Positions 6,004 to 6,070 of a stretch of DNA of 6,070 nucleotides are shown here, piece after piece. Below the pieces are notes generated by a model. It searched no databases. It saw only the letters and a list, made by a program, of their open reading frames with translations, and was not told the origin of the DNA. The translations under genes and the position numbers were made by a program. Position 1 is the stretch's first letter. Each line of letters begins with the position of its first letter. Origin of the DNA: an uncultured Mycoplasma sp. (GTDB taxonomy: Bacteria; Bacillota_I; Bacilli_A; Mycoplasmatales; Metamycoplasmataceae); the NCBI GenBank assembly GCA_949293065.1, contig CASFBV010000079.1, positions 1 through 6,070 on the forward strand. Direction: 5' to 3'.

Positions 6004-6070
6004 TATTTAACCATCCCTTCTAATTTTTTAATATCTTCAGTTGTTAAAATCAATGCATCTGTTCATAGTA
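6003..6070 (-). CDS. rplD: 50S ribosomal protein L4, C-terminal end only
   Basis: Only the last 21 codons and the stop are in the window, plus two bases of a further codon. The readable end is LWTDALILTTEDIKKLEGMVK. The pattern of a short strand (DALILT) followed by a helix (TEDIKKLEGM) fits the C-terminus of L4, which usually ends in a similar 'LVLTKAAVEKIEE'-type segment. The Trp codon (6063-6065) is TGA. The identification rests mainly on position: L4 is immediately upstream of L23 in the S10 operon, and the stop shares one base with the L23 start. L4 lines the exit tunnel opposite L22 and in E. coli represses the S10 operon; that regulatory region would lie outside the window. Confidence 0.88.

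Overview
The window lies inside the S10-spc ribosomal protein gene cluster of a mollicute, most likely a Mycoplasma-type organism. Three things point there. The DNA is very AT-rich. The gene order is the universal bacterial one. TGA is read as tryptophan (genetic code 4): eleven Trp codons can be seen, all at conserved or plausible Trp positions, and all eleven are TGA with no TGG. I cannot name the species from this sequence.

All genes are on the minus strand, so the mRNA reads from high to low coordinates. The order of transcription is rplD (L4, last 21 codons only), rplW (L23), rplB (L2), rpsS (S19), rplV (L22), rpsC (S3), rplP (L16), rpmC (L29), rpsQ (S17), rplN (L14), rplX (L24), rplE (L5), rpsZ/rpsN (zinc-type S14), rpsH (S8) and rplF (L6, C-terminus cut off at base 1). 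Read with the standard code, L2, S19, S3, L16, L29 and L5 would look broken and S14 and S8 would each lose their last residue. With code 4 every gene is intact. All 14 visible starts are ATG and all 14 visible stops are TAA.

The genes are packed almost without gaps. Six junctions share one base in the form TAATG (L4/L23, L2/S19, S3/L16, L16/L29, L29/S17, S17/L14). The largest intergenic space is 46 bases (L23/L2). No stretch of 300 bases lacks a gene. I see no terminator, convincing promoter, RNA gene, mobile element or CRISPR array. The region is therefore one segment of a long polycistronic unit in which the S10 and spc operons of E. coli are joined without a break, and downstream genes probably depend on translational coupling. 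The products are all structural parts of the 30S (S3, S8, S14, S17, S19) and 50S (L2, L4, L5, L6, L14, L16, L22, L23, L24, L29) subunits.

This is an ordinary housekeeping region and I find no undescribed system in it. The points most worth a second look are: charged, low-complexity C-terminal tails on L23 and L29; S14 and S8 both ending in a UGA(Trp)-UAA pair; Shine-Dalgarno sequences placed inside upstream genes so that they dictate the last residues of those proteins; and two almost identical 23-base coupling junctions.
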